Below are positions 35,201-47,177 of a DNA stretch of 64,000 nucleotides, in pieces; position 1 is the first letter of the stretch; each line of letters starts with the position of its first letter. Under the pieces are notes generated by a model. That model saw only the letters and a program-made list of their open reading frames with translations. It made no database searches and was not told the DNA's origin. Source of the DNA: Alnus glutinosa (lineage: Eukaryota; Streptophyta; Magnoliopsida; Fagales; Betulaceae); NCBI RefSeq assembly GCF_958979055.1, contig NC_084898.1, positions 24,207,102 to 24,271,101 on the forward strand, given 5' to 3'. The position numbers and the translations under genes are program-made.

Positions 35201-38200
35201 CTTCCCAGTCAATCTATCAGTTTCATCCTGAATTTCCTTCCGAACCATAGCTGTGTAAGAAAAATAGGACAGTCAAAAACCTTGCAATGTCCATTTTTAA
35301 ATGTGAAAAAGGACAAGGAAATACAAAGTTTGCATTGCTATAACAATTTTTTAGCATACATTTTCAAGCAAGGTTGGAGCATGAGTCATAAAAAACAAGA
35401 GGTATTTTTATTATAGCTAGTACAATAAATGGTTAGACAGTGTCAAGTTATTGTGCTAACAAACTAGGAAACATGGGCATAGCTTTAAAAGAACATGATG
35501 TTATTAGCAAAATGAAAATATTAAGGACGTGGAAGCCTTATGCAGGAAACAAATAAACATCCTTTGCAGCCAAGCATACACCTAGGACGAGTTTCATAAT
35601 AGTGATAGATATGAGAGCCACACATGAGACATGACCAAGCAAGTAAGTGAACATACAGAGAGGGTCATTAATGCCAACGAGAATATGTGCTTTCAAGTGA
35701 GTTAAGAGTGTTACTGACGGTAATTAAGAGTAGCCAATTGAAGAAATAAGACAAATTTTAATCTTTAAGAACACAACTCAAAAAATATGACTCCTTCACA
35801 TCATATCTGTTGTAACCCCAGAAATCTCAAGGTATTACAAATCAGTGATCTTTTAATCTAGAAAACCATAGTGCTCGTAATTAGTCCGTAGTGATATAAA
35901 AGTGGTTGTACATATAAAAATCTACTCACACATTTCATCTTTAAGGTGAAACAAACACCATAAAAATGTGTGGGATTTCTAAATTACCAATGGGAAAATG
36001 TCATTTTTCATGAAATAAGTAAACAAAGACAATCCAGAATTACCGGGAACAGCAAGATTACAAAGATGAGGACAAAACACATAAGCAAGAGAAAATCTTT
36101 TGATTTCTCCATTCAATAAGAACTTATCATTCTAACCAAGTCCCCTAGCAGTTCCACCTAAAAACATTATATAGTGTAATCACATCTCATCATTTGCACA
36201 ACAACTGACATACAGAAATCAGTAAATCTCTTCTTCGGCAAGTGAAGGAACTCGGCGTACTCCTGTAGCCCCTGTTCTGTCTTCTGCAGCTGCAACACTA
36301 AAGGCCTCCTCGTCACAATCCCTGAAAAATCTAAGATATTAAATAACAAGAAACCTTCTTTACAAGACACAGAAAAGGAGAAAATAAAGTTAACATCATA
36401 TTTTACAGTTTTCAAATTTGTGTTTCTTTTCGTGGACAAAAATTGATTATCAAAATATATCTGTTTGATTGCTGAAAAATTGTAGGCCAAAATGATGTTG
36501 TAGAACCATTTAGGTTCGAGAAACACCCTTTTTTTTAAAAAAAAAAAAAGAAAGAAAAAAGAAAGAAAGAAAGAAAAGAAAAGAAAAGTAATCGAACATT
36601 TATTAAAAATGAAAGGATGCAACCCAAGTACACATAGTATACAAGAAAAAAACCTAATCAGAAAAAGAAGAAACACTCAAAAACTTAAAATAAAATAAAA
36701 CTTAAACTCTATTCAACCAAGCCTACTACCGTAGTGATAATAACTTAATTTTACATATTTATATCATTATTAGAAAGCATTATCATACTTTTATATGATT
36801 TTGGAATAATGTTCAATAATTGATTTTGTGCTTAACATAAGTTTTAATGCATGGATATGTCTTTTCTAGGAGTTTGGAATTAATTCTACCAAGAAAAGAT
36901 GAAGAAAACCAAGTTTTATCAACATTGCACATGCAGACCAGTCGAAGTAAAACTGTCATATCTTATGATTCTGATATCAGATGAAAGAATTGAAAAGCTT
37001 ATTTAAAAGGTTACAATTTTTTATTTCACAAAAAAATTTCTAATTCCAATGTTCAGGTCAAAATGGACTGTCAACAAAAGCCTAGAAATTTGGTGTAGAT
37101 CGAGCAAGATTCAGATAGAAAGTTCACATGAAGTTGGTTCAAGCAAGATTGCAACTAATTGGAGATAGAAAGTCTTCACTTGACTTTCACTCGAGCAAAT
37201 GTGTTTAATGAGGCGGTGCTGAAGCACGTGTTTGATTAGGAGTTAGGACTAGGGTTTCCAAGCCTATTTACAGACTTCATTAGGCCACATTTTCATAGCT
37301 TCGCATTGTGATAATAGCTTTTAAGTTTTCTTCTTAGTTTTTAGAGTTTTCATGATGTAATTGCTTGCTAGAAGCCTTGCCTTAGCAAGGGGTGAAGTCC
37401 CAACACTTTATTGGGGACAAAAATTTCCTCCAAACTGGGTTAGAAGAATTTTCTCCAACACAATTTCTAAAAATGTCACGTGTTCCTCAACATGTGAGAA
37501 ATACATATTTTTTTAATAGCATATGTTTCTCATATGCTTTTTAAATAGTATTAATAAAAAATAAATAAATAAATAAAAAATAAAAAATAAAAACGTGATT
37601 CTTACATGCTCAAAGCATACATGACACTTTTAGAGACTTAGTTTGAGGAAATTCTTCCAACCAAATTTTGAGAAAATTTATATCCTTTTATTGGTGTTCT
37701 TAACAATCCTTAAGGTTTTTAATGTTTAAGTTTTATAATTTTAATTGCTTTACTCATTTGGAAAAGTGATTTATTCTGTGTAATTCTTTGACTTAGCGTA
37801 GATTGCAGGCATGTTAAACGCTTAGAATTCCCTGTGAATTAATTCACTAGTTTTGTCACGCATAAAATCAATTAAATTCATATCAACTTACTTTTGGAAA
37901 AATTAGTTTTTGTGCTTTAATTTTTAAAGCATCCCACAAAGATCAGCCTTTGTATGAATTTTAGTTGAGAGATAAAATGATTGTGTTGTGTGTGGATCCT
38001 TAAGCCTTAGTGTTTTAAAATATCGATTTTCTTCTTGATCTAAATTGCTTTTCAGTTTTCACCAACCAAACAATCAATCCTTGCAGTTTTCTCTTTAAAT
38101 CAAGTTTACCATTTCAGTTTAATTTTGTCTCTTGGGACCTAAAAGTCAACCATTTTCCTCTTCTTTTTTGTTTTTTCCTTTCATCCGATTTCTCGTCAAC

Positions 38201-38514
38201 CAAACAGACAACAAATTCAAAATCATTTCAAAAAGAAATACGAACCATACCTGATCCCCTGGGAAGAAAATCACGCCCGACTATGCTCTCCAGCACCGAC
38301 GACTTCCCCGAACTCTACACTCCCATCCAAAACATACCACAAATCAGCAAATCACACCACACCTAGACGCATACATACATACATAGAGGGGGGAGAGAGA
38401 GAGAGAGAGAACTAGGCCAAAACCAGTACATTCACTTGAAAACACACCAAGAATCAGCCTTGCCAAAGACATACATAAACAAATTCATGTACATATAAAA
38501 GTACATATATATAC

Positions 38515-38581
<67 letters not shown>

Positions 38582-38722
38582 CTGGCCACCGACGACGACT
38601 ACGGAAGGAAGGGCCTCCCATAGAGTAGGCAAAGCAGCATCACCACCACCGTAGTCGCCGAGGACCGTACACGCCCTCTGTATCCGATTCACGAGGCCTA
38701 TCAAGCTCTCCATGGTCGCCAT
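29214..38722 (-). CDS. DRP1E: Dynamin-related protein 1, DRP1E-like (complete, 15 exons)
   Basis: Large GTPase that constricts membranes; plant DRP1 proteins act in clathrin-mediated endocytosis and cell-plate formation. Exons: 38582-38722, 38251-38314, 36214-36321, 35149-35250, 34291-34341, 34118-34179, 32816-32906, 32627-32691, 31119-31313, 30872-30991, 30708-30778, 30316-30541, 30009-30059, 29535-29903, 29214-29342. They sum to 1845 nt, 614 aa, all introns GT-AG. GTPase motifs: G1 GGQSSGKSS (from 45), Thr72 in GIVTRRP, DLPG 146-149, TKLD 215-218 and NRSQAD from 246. The middle domain includes [17 protein letters not shown], and the C-terminal GED is from about 520. There is no PH or proline-rich domain, which places it in DRP1 rather than DRP2. 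[16 protein letters not shown] and [13 protein letters not shown] favour DRP1E over DRP1A/C. Confidence 0.94.
36530..36665. repeat. A-rich run and retroelement 3'-end-like scrap in DRP1 intron 2
   Basis: An A/GAAA-rich run is followed by a segment (about 36595-36655) containing AACCCAAGTACACATAGTAT. A similar phrase occurs near 33040-33110 in another DRP1 intron. It looks like a dispersed retroelement tail, family not identified. Confidence 0.4.
37417..37682. mobile_element. MITE, family 1, in DRP1 intron 2
   Basis: The left end (AAATTTCCTCCAAACTGGGT) mirrors the right end (CCAACCAAATTTTGAGAAAA) imperfectly, and inner words CACATGTGAG-like and ACATGC mirror too. Related to the copies at 19730 and 53353. 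A short (AAAT)n run sits in the centre. Confidence 0.6.
38517..38578. repeat. (GA)31 microsatellite at the start of DRP1 intron 1
   Basis: A 62 bp AG run on the plus strand, CT on the gene strand. It begins four bases inside the intron, so the first intron bases read GTCCTCTC. Confidence 0.95.
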
Positions 38723-38976
38723 TCCGCAAACCCTAGAAGAACCAGAAGAAGAAGAAGAAGAAGAAGTGGAGGAGCGAGGGAGAAAGGCGGAGAGCCAGTA
38801 GAGAGATGGAAGAAGAAGAAGAAGAAGGAAAAGGATAGCTATTTTTATTTTTATTTTTATTTTTTTTTCTTCGGTTTATTTTAAACTTCTTTAATTTGAA
38901 TTGGTTGGTTTGGAATGTGGAGCAACGGGAGTGGAGTGGTGGTGACAGGAGACTGGAGAGAAAATGTTGCTCGTGG

Positions 38977-38984
38977 TATTTATA
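38977..38984 (-). promoter_or_regulatory. Likely TATA box of the DRP1 gene
   Basis: TATAAATA on the minus strand, 255 bp upstream of the ATG. The stretch between is rich in CTT repeats (GAA on the plus strand, about 38744-38828), a common plant 5' UTR composition. Confidence 0.5.
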
Positions 38985-39330
38985 TGATCATGATGGGACA
39001 CGTGTGCTCCGTTTTATATTGCGGTCTTTTCTGGCTTGACTCATTTTGAACTCAGTCCATGCGTTTTAAATACTCTACTTTTTGCTTCACAAAAGATAGA
39101 AGGGCTTCGGGAGTATTTGAATATGGTTTTGGCGGAACTCACTTTTAGTACTTTCCACTTCATTACCCCAAAGAGATTAGGCCCGGAAGGAAAATAAGCC
39201 CAAAAGATGAACAAATCAAGCAGATTAGCTGTGGAACACTAGCCCAAATCCACAGTGAAGGGTGATAATTCAGATTTATAGGTTGGGTCCGTGTTGTAAA
39301 GATTGGGCTTTTAGACCCGTCTCATTGATC

Positions 39331-39445
39331 TTTCTTTCTTTTTTTTTAATGACCGCAAGAGAAGGAAGAGGGGAAAAGGAATTCGAACTAATGATCTTCG
39401 CATCATAAGGCGTAATTTTCAGTCGATTAAGCTACCGTTTAGGTC
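39331..39445 (-). mobile_element. tRNA-derived SINE
   Basis: On the minus strand it has a tRNA-like head: a box A-like TAGCTTAATCGACTG, then a box B-like AGTTCGAATTCC. A short body and an A-rich tail (39331-39349) follow. Flanks carry an approximate duplication CATTGA(A)TC (39323-39330 and 39446-39454). It does not fold as a proper tRNA and has the A tail, so I call it a SINE. Confidence 0.6.
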
Positions 39446-39495
39446 CATTGAATCATTTATCTCGCATATGTCTTTTGGTGCAAGTGTATGCAAGG

Positions 39496-39900
39496 TTTTT
39501 TTTTTTTTTTTTTAAAAAAATATAATTAATGAGGAAAAATAAATTACGAGGGAGGATCTCTTCCATTATTGATTCGAATAGAAGAGAGAATGGGAGATCC
39601 TATGGAAATGCTTCCAAACACGAGGTGAGCAGTGACCCATTTTGCTAACGCATGTGCATGATAATTTGCACATCTAGACACTTTCACAGCATTCCAGCTA
39701 TAAAATGAAGATATAACTAAGTTAATATTAAAGAGAAAACTAGCAAAATTCCAAGAGGAAAAAATAAAAGGATTATTAATAGTTAATACAACCAGAAGAG
39801 CATCCCCTTCAAGAACAAAAGAAGTCACTCTACAAGCAGCAACCAACCATGTGGTTAATAGGGCAGCAACATTTGTGAAGAAAAACTTTTGAGTATCAGC
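39496..39900 (-). mobile_element. LINE (L1-type) 3' fragment with RNase H domain and poly-A tail
   Basis: The minus strand encodes a fragment with EGDALLVVLTINNP and, near its end, RCANYHAHALAKW. This pattern is seen in the C-terminal RNase H domain carried by many plant L1 elements. It ends in an A tail (poly-T at 39496-39513 on the plus strand). The 5' part is missing, so this is a truncated, dead copy. Confidence 0.65.
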
Positions 39901-40638
39901 ACCAATAATATTACATGTAAGTTAGTTGTTTTACTCGTTTATATAGATATCAGATGGACTCATAGATCATGAGATTTTTAGTTGATTGTGAGTTTCTTAT
40001 CAACATTTTAGTAAGAAAAATGTTTGGTTTCATTCTCTTGCACATTTATTGTCAATTTTCGTACAAGAAATGTAAAAATAAAAATGACACCAAACACATT
40101 TCTTTAAGTAAGCGGTGGGCTCGGTGCATACTTGCATCCTATTTTTGACCTTGTTTTTTTAATACTATTCCATTCTATCAATTTTAAACCTTTATTTACT
40201 TATTATATTGTTGTTTTCGGTGTATATTTTATTTGGTTTTCTTAGATTTTAATATTCATAAAAGTAATGCTACATTCCACGTACACCTCCATCTCAAAAG
40301 GTCGATATGACAGTGCCCATCAGTCATTGTTCCGATAAATATAGTATGTAACCTTTCTCTATTAATAAATTTATTTTGTTCCAAATTGTTACGTCCCTTG
40401 AGAGGCCGTACAAAGTTGCCGTCGCATTGTGATTAATGGTAGTTTTTTCTTTTTAATTTTTTTGGACGAGTGTCTAACTATTGTCTAAATAAATTGATGA
40501 GAGAGAGTTTTTTTTTTCAATGACGAAAAACTCCTCAAAGGCAGGATCACTTCGTAAACCCATTATGTCAAATAAACATAGGGCAAAAAGTAGAGAATTA
40601 TCTTGTCATGGATCTTACTCCAAATTAATTTTCAATTA

Positions 40639-40811
40639 AGAAAAATGTTAGGTTTCTCAATTTTTGAAAAAAATTTGATTCCTAAATGATGTGTCATCAT
40701 TCCATGTGATTTATTGTTTTAGTAAATTAAGGCATTTGATAATAGGATGGTGACCCATCATTTAGAAACTAATTTTTTTTTAAGAAAAAAATTGAAAAAT
40801 CTAGCATTTCT
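40639..40811. mobile_element. Mutator-type MITE with 9 bp target duplication
   Basis: A 173 bp element with inverted ends (AGAAAAATGTTAG and the mirror of CTAGCATTTCT) and mirrored inner words around AAATGATG. The flanking 9 bp duplication TTTCAATTA (40630-40638 and 40812-40820) is perfect. Confidence 0.82.
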
Positions 40812-41108
40812 TTTCAATTAAAATCCATAAATGATTTTCTATTATGCCCTTAACCACTGAATGGATGAGATTTGTTTTTATTTTTTCTCAAGTAAATCAG
40901 AAAAATATTGAAATAAAAGAGGTGGAGGTACTAAAAGACTTGTCTAAGCTTGATATTAAAATATGTTATTTTATTTACACCACTAAAGATAAAGGCCGTT
41001 TTTAGAATTTTGAAGAGAGAAAATTTGGGGATTGAAAACTAATTAGGTTCTTCCGTTCTTGTTTATCTGAAAGGGAAAAGCCTTCTAGGAATCTAGTGTA
41101 TTCGAACA

Positions 41109-41119
41109 GTCCCACATCG
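41109..41119 (+). promoter_or_regulatory. USE promoter element of U1 copy a
   Basis: GTCCCACATCG, an exact plant snRNA upstream sequence element, starting 76 nt before the U1 5' end. The -30 region (GATATGAGAA) is only a weak TATA. Confidence 0.9.
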
Positions 41120-41184
41120 ACACTTTACGAGTGAAGAAGTGGAGGCCCGCTGGTAGATATGAGAAGTGAGAGGGACGGAGCATG

Positions 41185-41348
41185 ATACTTACCTGGACGG
41201 GGTCAATGGTCGATCATGAAGGACCATGGCCTAGGCTAGTGACCTCCATTGCACTTGGGAGGGGTGCTCGCCTAAGATCTCCCCAATGTGGGAGAGTCTA
41301 CGTCGTTATTTGTGATAGTGGGGGCCTGCGTTCGCGCGGCCCCTGCCC
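41185..41348 (+). ncRNA. U1: U1 spliceosomal snRNA, copy a
   Basis: The RNA that pairs with 5' splice sites in pre-mRNA splicing. The 5' end ATACTTACCTG is the invariant splice-site-pairing sequence. Stem-loop I has the loop GATCATGAAGG, the canonical U1-70K-binding loop. The central region CCATTGCACTTGGGAGGGG and the terminal stem GGGGCCTGCG...CGCGGCCCC are typical of plant U1, and an Sm-like ATTTGTG lies between. Length is about 164 nt. The USE is 76 nt upstream, and a 3' box (AGTATAAAA, 41355-41363) is just downstream. This copy has the best-conserved loop I of the three. Confidence 0.93.
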
Positions 41349-41509
41349 ATTTGTAGTATAAAATTCTTTTGTAATTGATTGAGGGTGAATGCTAAGTGGA
41401 CCAAACTGTATAAAATGTAATTGTTTTTAAGATAACAGGAAATTGATTGGTGTGCAATTTTCTAAAAGTTGAGATTGTGTTTTCAAATTAAGGGAGTACA
41501 TTCTTAAAA

Positions 41510-41660
41510 GAAAAATGTTAAATTTATAACATCAATACAATAATTGCATAATAACTTTTCACACGAGGGTGAGTCCTACACACTGGGGTTCACCCTCATG
41601 TGAGGGGTTGTTGTGCAATTGTTGTGATGGTGTAGTGTAAGAATCAAATCCCTTTTTAAA
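41510..41660. mobile_element. Hairpin MITE, family 3
   Basis: Two mirrored halves: CACGAGGGTGAGTCC on the left mirrors GGTTCACCCTCATGTG on the right, and CAATAATTGCATAATAAC mirrors GTTGTGCAATTGTTGTG. Non-coding. Ends are approximate. Confidence 0.65.
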
Positions 41661-41669
41661 ATGACATAA

Positions 41670-41800
41670 ATTTTGTAGGAAATTTTCTATAACCCACATA
41701 TAAAAATAACATGTGTTTTATTTTAATAAACAACATAGCATGTATAAAATTCATATTTTTTTAATAGCATTAATAAAAAAAAAAAATGTTCTTTTTCAAA
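41670..41800. mobile_element. Partial MITE, family 1
   Basis: TTTTGTAGGAAATTTTCTAT and ATAACATGTG match the left half of the copies at 19730 and 53353. The right half is missing. Confidence 0.45.
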
Positions 41801-41904
41801 AATGGACAATTTTATAAATATTTTTCAAAAATTAAGTTTTTAAATAGCACGTTTTAAAATTACGAATTTAAATGAACTCGTAGCAAAAATAAAATAGAAA
41901 GGCA

Positions 41905-42058
41905 TTACATAAAGAAAAATGCTCTACTTCCCATTTTTTTTTTTTTTTTTTCAAAAGTGATTTTCAAATGATGTGTTACAATCCTATAAGATGATAACAC
42001 ATTTTGAAATCAACTTTTGAAAAAAAAAAATAAAATTGAAGGGGGTAGAACTTCTCTT
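41905..42058. mobile_element. Hairpin MITE between U1 copy a and PUP copy a
   Basis: The left half AAGAAAAATGCTCTACTTCC mirrors the right GAAGGGGGTAGAACTTCTCT, and CAAAAGTGATTTTCAAATG mirrors the inner right half. Related in its ends to the 9-bp-duplication MITE at 40639, but no clear duplication is seen here. Confidence 0.55.
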
Positions 42059-42292
42059 ATATGGGATGAGTTCCACGTGGAACCCGTATGGTAGAATCCA
42101 CCATATAGGCCTCACCCCATGTCTTTAAAATCTTGCATAACAGTGTAACAATTATTTTCCTATATAAAATACAAACACGGTAGTACTTAAAAAAAGAAAA
42201 GAAAAAAGAAAAAAAAAAAAGGACGAAAGTGTTTTGTAGAATCATCACTTTCAGCATAGAAGGTCCTTTTGAATATCCTTGCCAAGTTGCCA

Positions 42293-44205
42293 TCAACAAA
42301 TCTCTATAACAGAGCTCGAAGCCTCATCAGCACTGGTTTTGTTTCCCTTAGATTTAGAGTCATCGAGATAATGTTGATAGATGTATGAAAGAAAGCCCCA
42401 GATTGCTAACAGCAGGGCCATCACCTTCGCCCCATCTAACTTGTCATGGAAAAATATTACCGCAAGAACGGGAACAATAGGCAAAGCCAACGTACTGATT
42501 AAATTGGAGAAGAGAGAAGACACCTGAAAAATCAACCCCAACATACCCACTGAAGCAATCTGCCATATCACAGTCGTCCAAATCAAATTCATCAAGTAGG
42601 ATATCTTTCCTGTCTCATATTCCTTCATCTCTTTCCCCAACAGTTTCCATTCGCCGCCTGCGAGAAGTCCTACCACGCATACACATGTTGCAAAAAATGA
42701 TTGATATATCTGCATATCCAAGACAGCAGAGAAGGTCTCTGTTTTTATCACCTTCTCGAAAGACAGCTGTACTAGGGAGAGGGTGAATGAGTATGTGGCA
42801 GATGCACCAAGCGTGCAAAGAAACCCAATTACATACTTCCCTTTAGGGACTCCTGCTGTTGTGTTTTCAGAGCCGGCATTGACTGCAAGAAGGGCTGCCG
42901 ACATGGTAAAAACGACTAGAGAGTTGAGTATAAAGGGTGTGAACTTTTGGGAATTGAGGAAGAAGGAGAAGAGCGCGTTGAAGGCCAATTGGGTTGCACA
43001 TAGCAGAGAATAAGTAGAGACAGGGAGGTATAAGAGCCCGTATGAATACATAAGGTTGGTACCTGCCAAGAGTAGGCCCAAAAATAGGTAGAGAAGGGCA
43101 AGGGTGGAGACAGCTGGTGGTCTTGCAGAGGAAGAAGTATTTGCGGTGGAGGGTGGGAAGAAAAAGAGAAGGGGGAGTAGAATTGGGAAGCCTGCTGATT
43201 GAACAAATGTTGCCATCCATTTGCTATTCCCACCTTTATCATAGTATAATCTTCCCAAGAGAGTGGCTACAGATTGGCCGGCAAGGAGAAAGAGGATGTA
43301 AGAAGCCACACGAAGCCACCACTTGTAATGTTTGAGTTTAGGAAGTTGCAGTTGGTTGGTAAGAGAGGTGCCTTTGCGTGAGTTTTGCTCTGGCTCGTCA
43401 CCTAATCAGACACACACACAGACACAGAAACTAAACACAAGTTTTTAGTCCATATCCTGATCATAATTCAGCAGATGCTCTCATGTTGTTACAAGTAGTG
43501 TCCCATGAGTGGACATTTTTGCTACTTATAATCCTGGGATGCTCATGCACTGGAAACAGATGGTTTTGGTTGCTGCCTAAAAGCTGTGTTTATGGGATAC
43601 ATGCACAAAATGCTTAACTATCTAATAGCCTGCCGGTGATTGTGGGAGTTATGTTCTTCATGTTCATCTCATTTACTAACAGCTATATGCATGCTTATTT
43701 ACATACTGTTTTTATTGATTGTTGTAATCGTATTTTTCTGAAGTTGTTGGGGGTAGAAAAAGTGGACAAGAAACCATTTGCGAATCTTGCCTTCTTTACA
43801 TGTGACAGTTTACTGTCAGGTTTAAAGAACTGAACTTGATATAGCTCTGGATTTACTGATTGCCCGATACAAAGCTTTTAAGTGTGGGTTTGGCAACGTA
43901 TGTTTCGGATAATTTCTCCTTGTTGACCTTTTGTTGACCCGTTTCTCTTCTTTCCACGTCAAAACTCTTACATAAAACTGTGGCACACAACTTTCTCACG
44001 CAACTGATGTCACAAGTGGACACTTAAAGACCCTTCTTTGAAAAAACACTACCACTCTTTTTTTTACCAAAAAAGGGGTTGCCAAAAGAAAGAAAAATGT
44101 AACAAAAATTCATGTTTTTCAACAGTGAATCGGGGGAGATGGGTCAGTGACTAACTAACCTCGGGTCTCTTCTGTTTCTCGTTGCAGCTCCTGAGCAGCC
44201 TCCAT
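42293..44205 (-). CDS. PUP: Purine permease (PUP family), copy a (complete, 2 exons)
   Basis: Plasma-membrane transporter family for purines, cytokinins and related bases. Exons on the minus strand are 44160-44205 (starting MEAAQELQRETEETR) and 42293-43401. They are joined by a GT-AG intron of 758 bp, with 1155 nt giving 384 aa. The first membrane segment is SYILFLLAGQSVATLLGRLY, followed by the PUP-type NSKWMATFVQSAGFPILLPL. About ten hydrophobic segments in all fit the PUP/drug-metabolite-transporter fold. The LPVSTYSLLCATQLAFNALF and FFHDKLDGAKVMALLLAIWG segments are family hallmarks. The sequence is closest in feel to the PUP10/PUP21-like branch; the substrate cannot be told. Tandem relatives are at 51038-56811 and at the window edge. 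U1 copy a lies downstream, convergent. Confidence 0.93.
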
Positions 44206-44931
44206 GAGCATTAATTCAAAGAATCAAACACATATGCTCATCCATGACTGTTTTTCACCACATTTTATACTTCAACACTGCATGTCAGCAAAGTTTGGCT
44301 TCAGTAGGCTGATATCGGCCTTTACTTATTTAAAACTACGCCCCTTTCAGTATCATCAAATAGGTGTACCCGGACCACATCTTTCTAGTCCCAGTCCCGA
44401 CAAACACGTCGGGCATTCAACCACAAAAATATTTTAAGAAACATTTTCACACCTACCTACAAAAAAAAAAAAAAAAACATATGCTTATTTATATAGGAAT
44501 AAAGACAAATTTATTATTTTTAAAAAATCATAATAATAAAGAGGTGGCTCCACGATCACGTTTGTTTAAAAATTTAAATTTCAAGCTGCCTAGAATCATT
44601 TATAAAATTTATTCTCGCTTAATAAGAAATTAATGATAGTCTTAGCTGATATCAGAGATTTATTATAATTCTTGTTATCTTCTATAAATCAAATTTGATG
44701 GTATAGAAATTAACAAGAGGACTGTGACGAAATTCATTAATTACAATAAATCTTGTTATTGTATAGAAACAAGAAAACTGACGAAATTCAAACTATATAT
44801 GTATAGCATTGTGATTGTTATTCTTCACAATGCTATATATTTAATTCTGGGAGAAAATGGCTTGGACGGTCAGAGATCTAAAAGGGGTTTTATTTTTGGA
44901 ATACAGCTAAAGCAATGGCACACGATACATT

Positions 44932-45070
44932 TGTCCCACATGGATTAAACGAGAGACCGCAGAGCGAGAGTTTTGCAATAAAATACTATCAGAAGAAGAG
45001 AAGAGGCCTTTTGGCTAAGATTACAGTAGCTTGCGTTTGCATTGTAGCATTGGCCAGGCTCTCCCCTCTA
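44932..45070 (+). pseudogene. U2 snRNA pseudogene with retained promoter (copy a)
   Basis: The promoter part is still recognisable: a USE (GTCCCACATGG, 44933-44943) and the AATAAAAT-like box at -30 (44978-44986). The RNA part keeps only the start region GGCCTTTTGGCTAAGAT, then jumps to ACAGTAGCTTGC and a degraded 3' end (GGCCAGGCTCTCCCC). About 120 nt of the middle are missing, including the branch-point-pairing GTAGTA and the Sm site region. It cannot give a working U2. Confidence 0.85.
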
Positions 45071-46367
45071 TAATTATATTCCAATTGTTTTTCGTGGCTG
45101 CTATTCTACTATTCTGTATCTGTCGATTGTATAATTTGTTTTAGAATATTTTTTTTTTATATTGAAATTATTCTCCATATTATTGAGATTGATTGAATGT
45201 TAGAATACAATTATTTTTGTAGGCGATTGGAAAAACTGCTAACTGCATAAAACGAGACGGTTAATGATTTTAGAAGAGGCGGTTATCCTTATAATAATAA
45301 TAATAATAATATAAAACGACGTCGTTTTGATGCGTTTGATATAGGGTTTTCAGTTTGAGTTTAATGAAACTCTATTCATAATAATAATATTCTTGAGTTT
45401 TGTTATGTTTTGAAGCCTTATACTTAATTAAAAATGGCTCCAAATCATTTAAAATAGGCTCTAAAAAGGTGCTCAGAAAGGCCCAAAACACTAAAATAGG
45501 CTGATTTTTAAAAAGCGGTTATACAATATGGTTATAATTTTCGATATCTGCTAACTGACAGTTATGGTTGGCGGTTGAAGGCAATAACTACTAACTGCAA
45601 TTGCTTGTAGACCTCAATTCTATTATAAAAAAAAGTATTTTATATTGTAAAGGTATCAGAGTTAATGAGAGCACAATATATTCTTTAGAGCCATTCATAG
45701 CGATGGACGTAAATTTTTTGCGTTCTCTCTCTTGTTTCCGCTATAATTCTCATATTTTTATATTACCCACAAATTTCTACGTTGTGCTAACATTAGAAAT
45801 GTTATGGGTAAAATTCTTGGTTTATTGGGGGACTTAATTAGTGGTTGTCATTCATAGGGAAGCAATTTGTTGTCCGGCCCGAGCAGGTTTTTCGAAACTT
45901 TTTTTTCGAAAAGGTGAGCGAGCTGCTCTATAATAACTCTTATATTTGTTGTTTGAATTGCAATTCGAGTTGCAAAATTCTTGAAATTTTTATTCAGGGT
46001 AGCTAGACTAAACTTTATCTTGGCTTTATGTGGACATTGCTAATGCAAGAAGCCTAGATAATTAGGTCATCCCCAAAGAGGAAATGTGTAACATAAGGGC
46101 AGTTGCAAGCACTTTGATTTCTTTCGAATTCCCTTTAGATTATTCTCTGAGAAAAAGGGGAGAGATGATTTCTAACATTGAAAAAAAAAAAGAAAAAAAG
46201 GGGAGAAATAGGAAATAGAAATGTATTCTCTAATTTTTAAGAGAAATTCTCATTTCATTCAATTTTTATAACCATCTGACCTCCATTCCAGCGTTTATTT
46301 TTTGAACTGTGCAGAAGCTCTTGGGCCATTATTTAATAGGTTGATTCATTAGGGGCGATCACTCAAT

Positions 46368-46560
46368 GAAGAAAGAGACATAATTATTGATTATCTTTGT
46401 ATTTTTTAATTTTTTAATTTTTTTTTTAAAAAAAACCACAAAACCAGACCCCAACCCATTTACATGGTTTTGTGAGTTTTTTTTTTTTAATAAAAAATAA
46501 AATAAAAAAAGGTAAAAGTAGTCAATAGTTGTGTCATGGGACAGCCAAATATCATTTCTA
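46368..46560. mobile_element. Hairpin MITE, family 2
   Basis: Second copy of the element at 28183-28403: inverted halves around CCCAACCCATTTACATGG, with GTCAATAGTTGTGTCATGGG at the right. Confidence 0.6.
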
Positions 46561-47177
46561 ATGGAGAAAAGATGTGTTACATATCCTTTTCATGTCCTTT
46601 TTTTATCCTCTAATTTTTTAAAATTATCATTAAACTTGTAGGACTAATATAAAGGACTTACATTTCTCATCGACTTAAATCTATGGGGCTGGGCCATTAT
46701 CATTTTTTAAAATTATTATTATCTTCTAATAATAATTTTCAAAAATAGGAGAATGAGTGAAAAACGTGAAGAAGAAATGAATCATAGCTAGCCTTAAATC
46801 TGCTGGCCTTTGCATACTACATTGGAAGAGCTTATAGGCTGAAAATGCTGGACAGAGGGGCCATCCTATTAAGTTGTCTTCTTCAAGAAGTAATGGGATC
46901 CGATAGATCATACAAATTGTTCCCATCATGTGTTGAGGTAACTATTAGAAGTACACGTAATAAGAGATAGGCCTAGTTTATTATGGCATAAAATATTTAT
47001 TGGAAAAAAATTTCTCTAATTTTAAGTGTTTGGTGTGAGGTAAAATATTGGTAAACTTGAAAACATTTGGAGTTAACGAAAGAAAACAACATTCATGAGG
47101 CATAAATGGTTTACGATTCTCATATGCGTAAATTATTTTTCGTTGCTTTCCCACACCTCCATGCATGCAATTTTAAG

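Noticed and set aside
39331-39445. Possible tRNA gene on the minus strand
   Set aside because: Box A and box B are present, but the acceptor stem does not pair and an A tail with flanking duplication points to a SINE.
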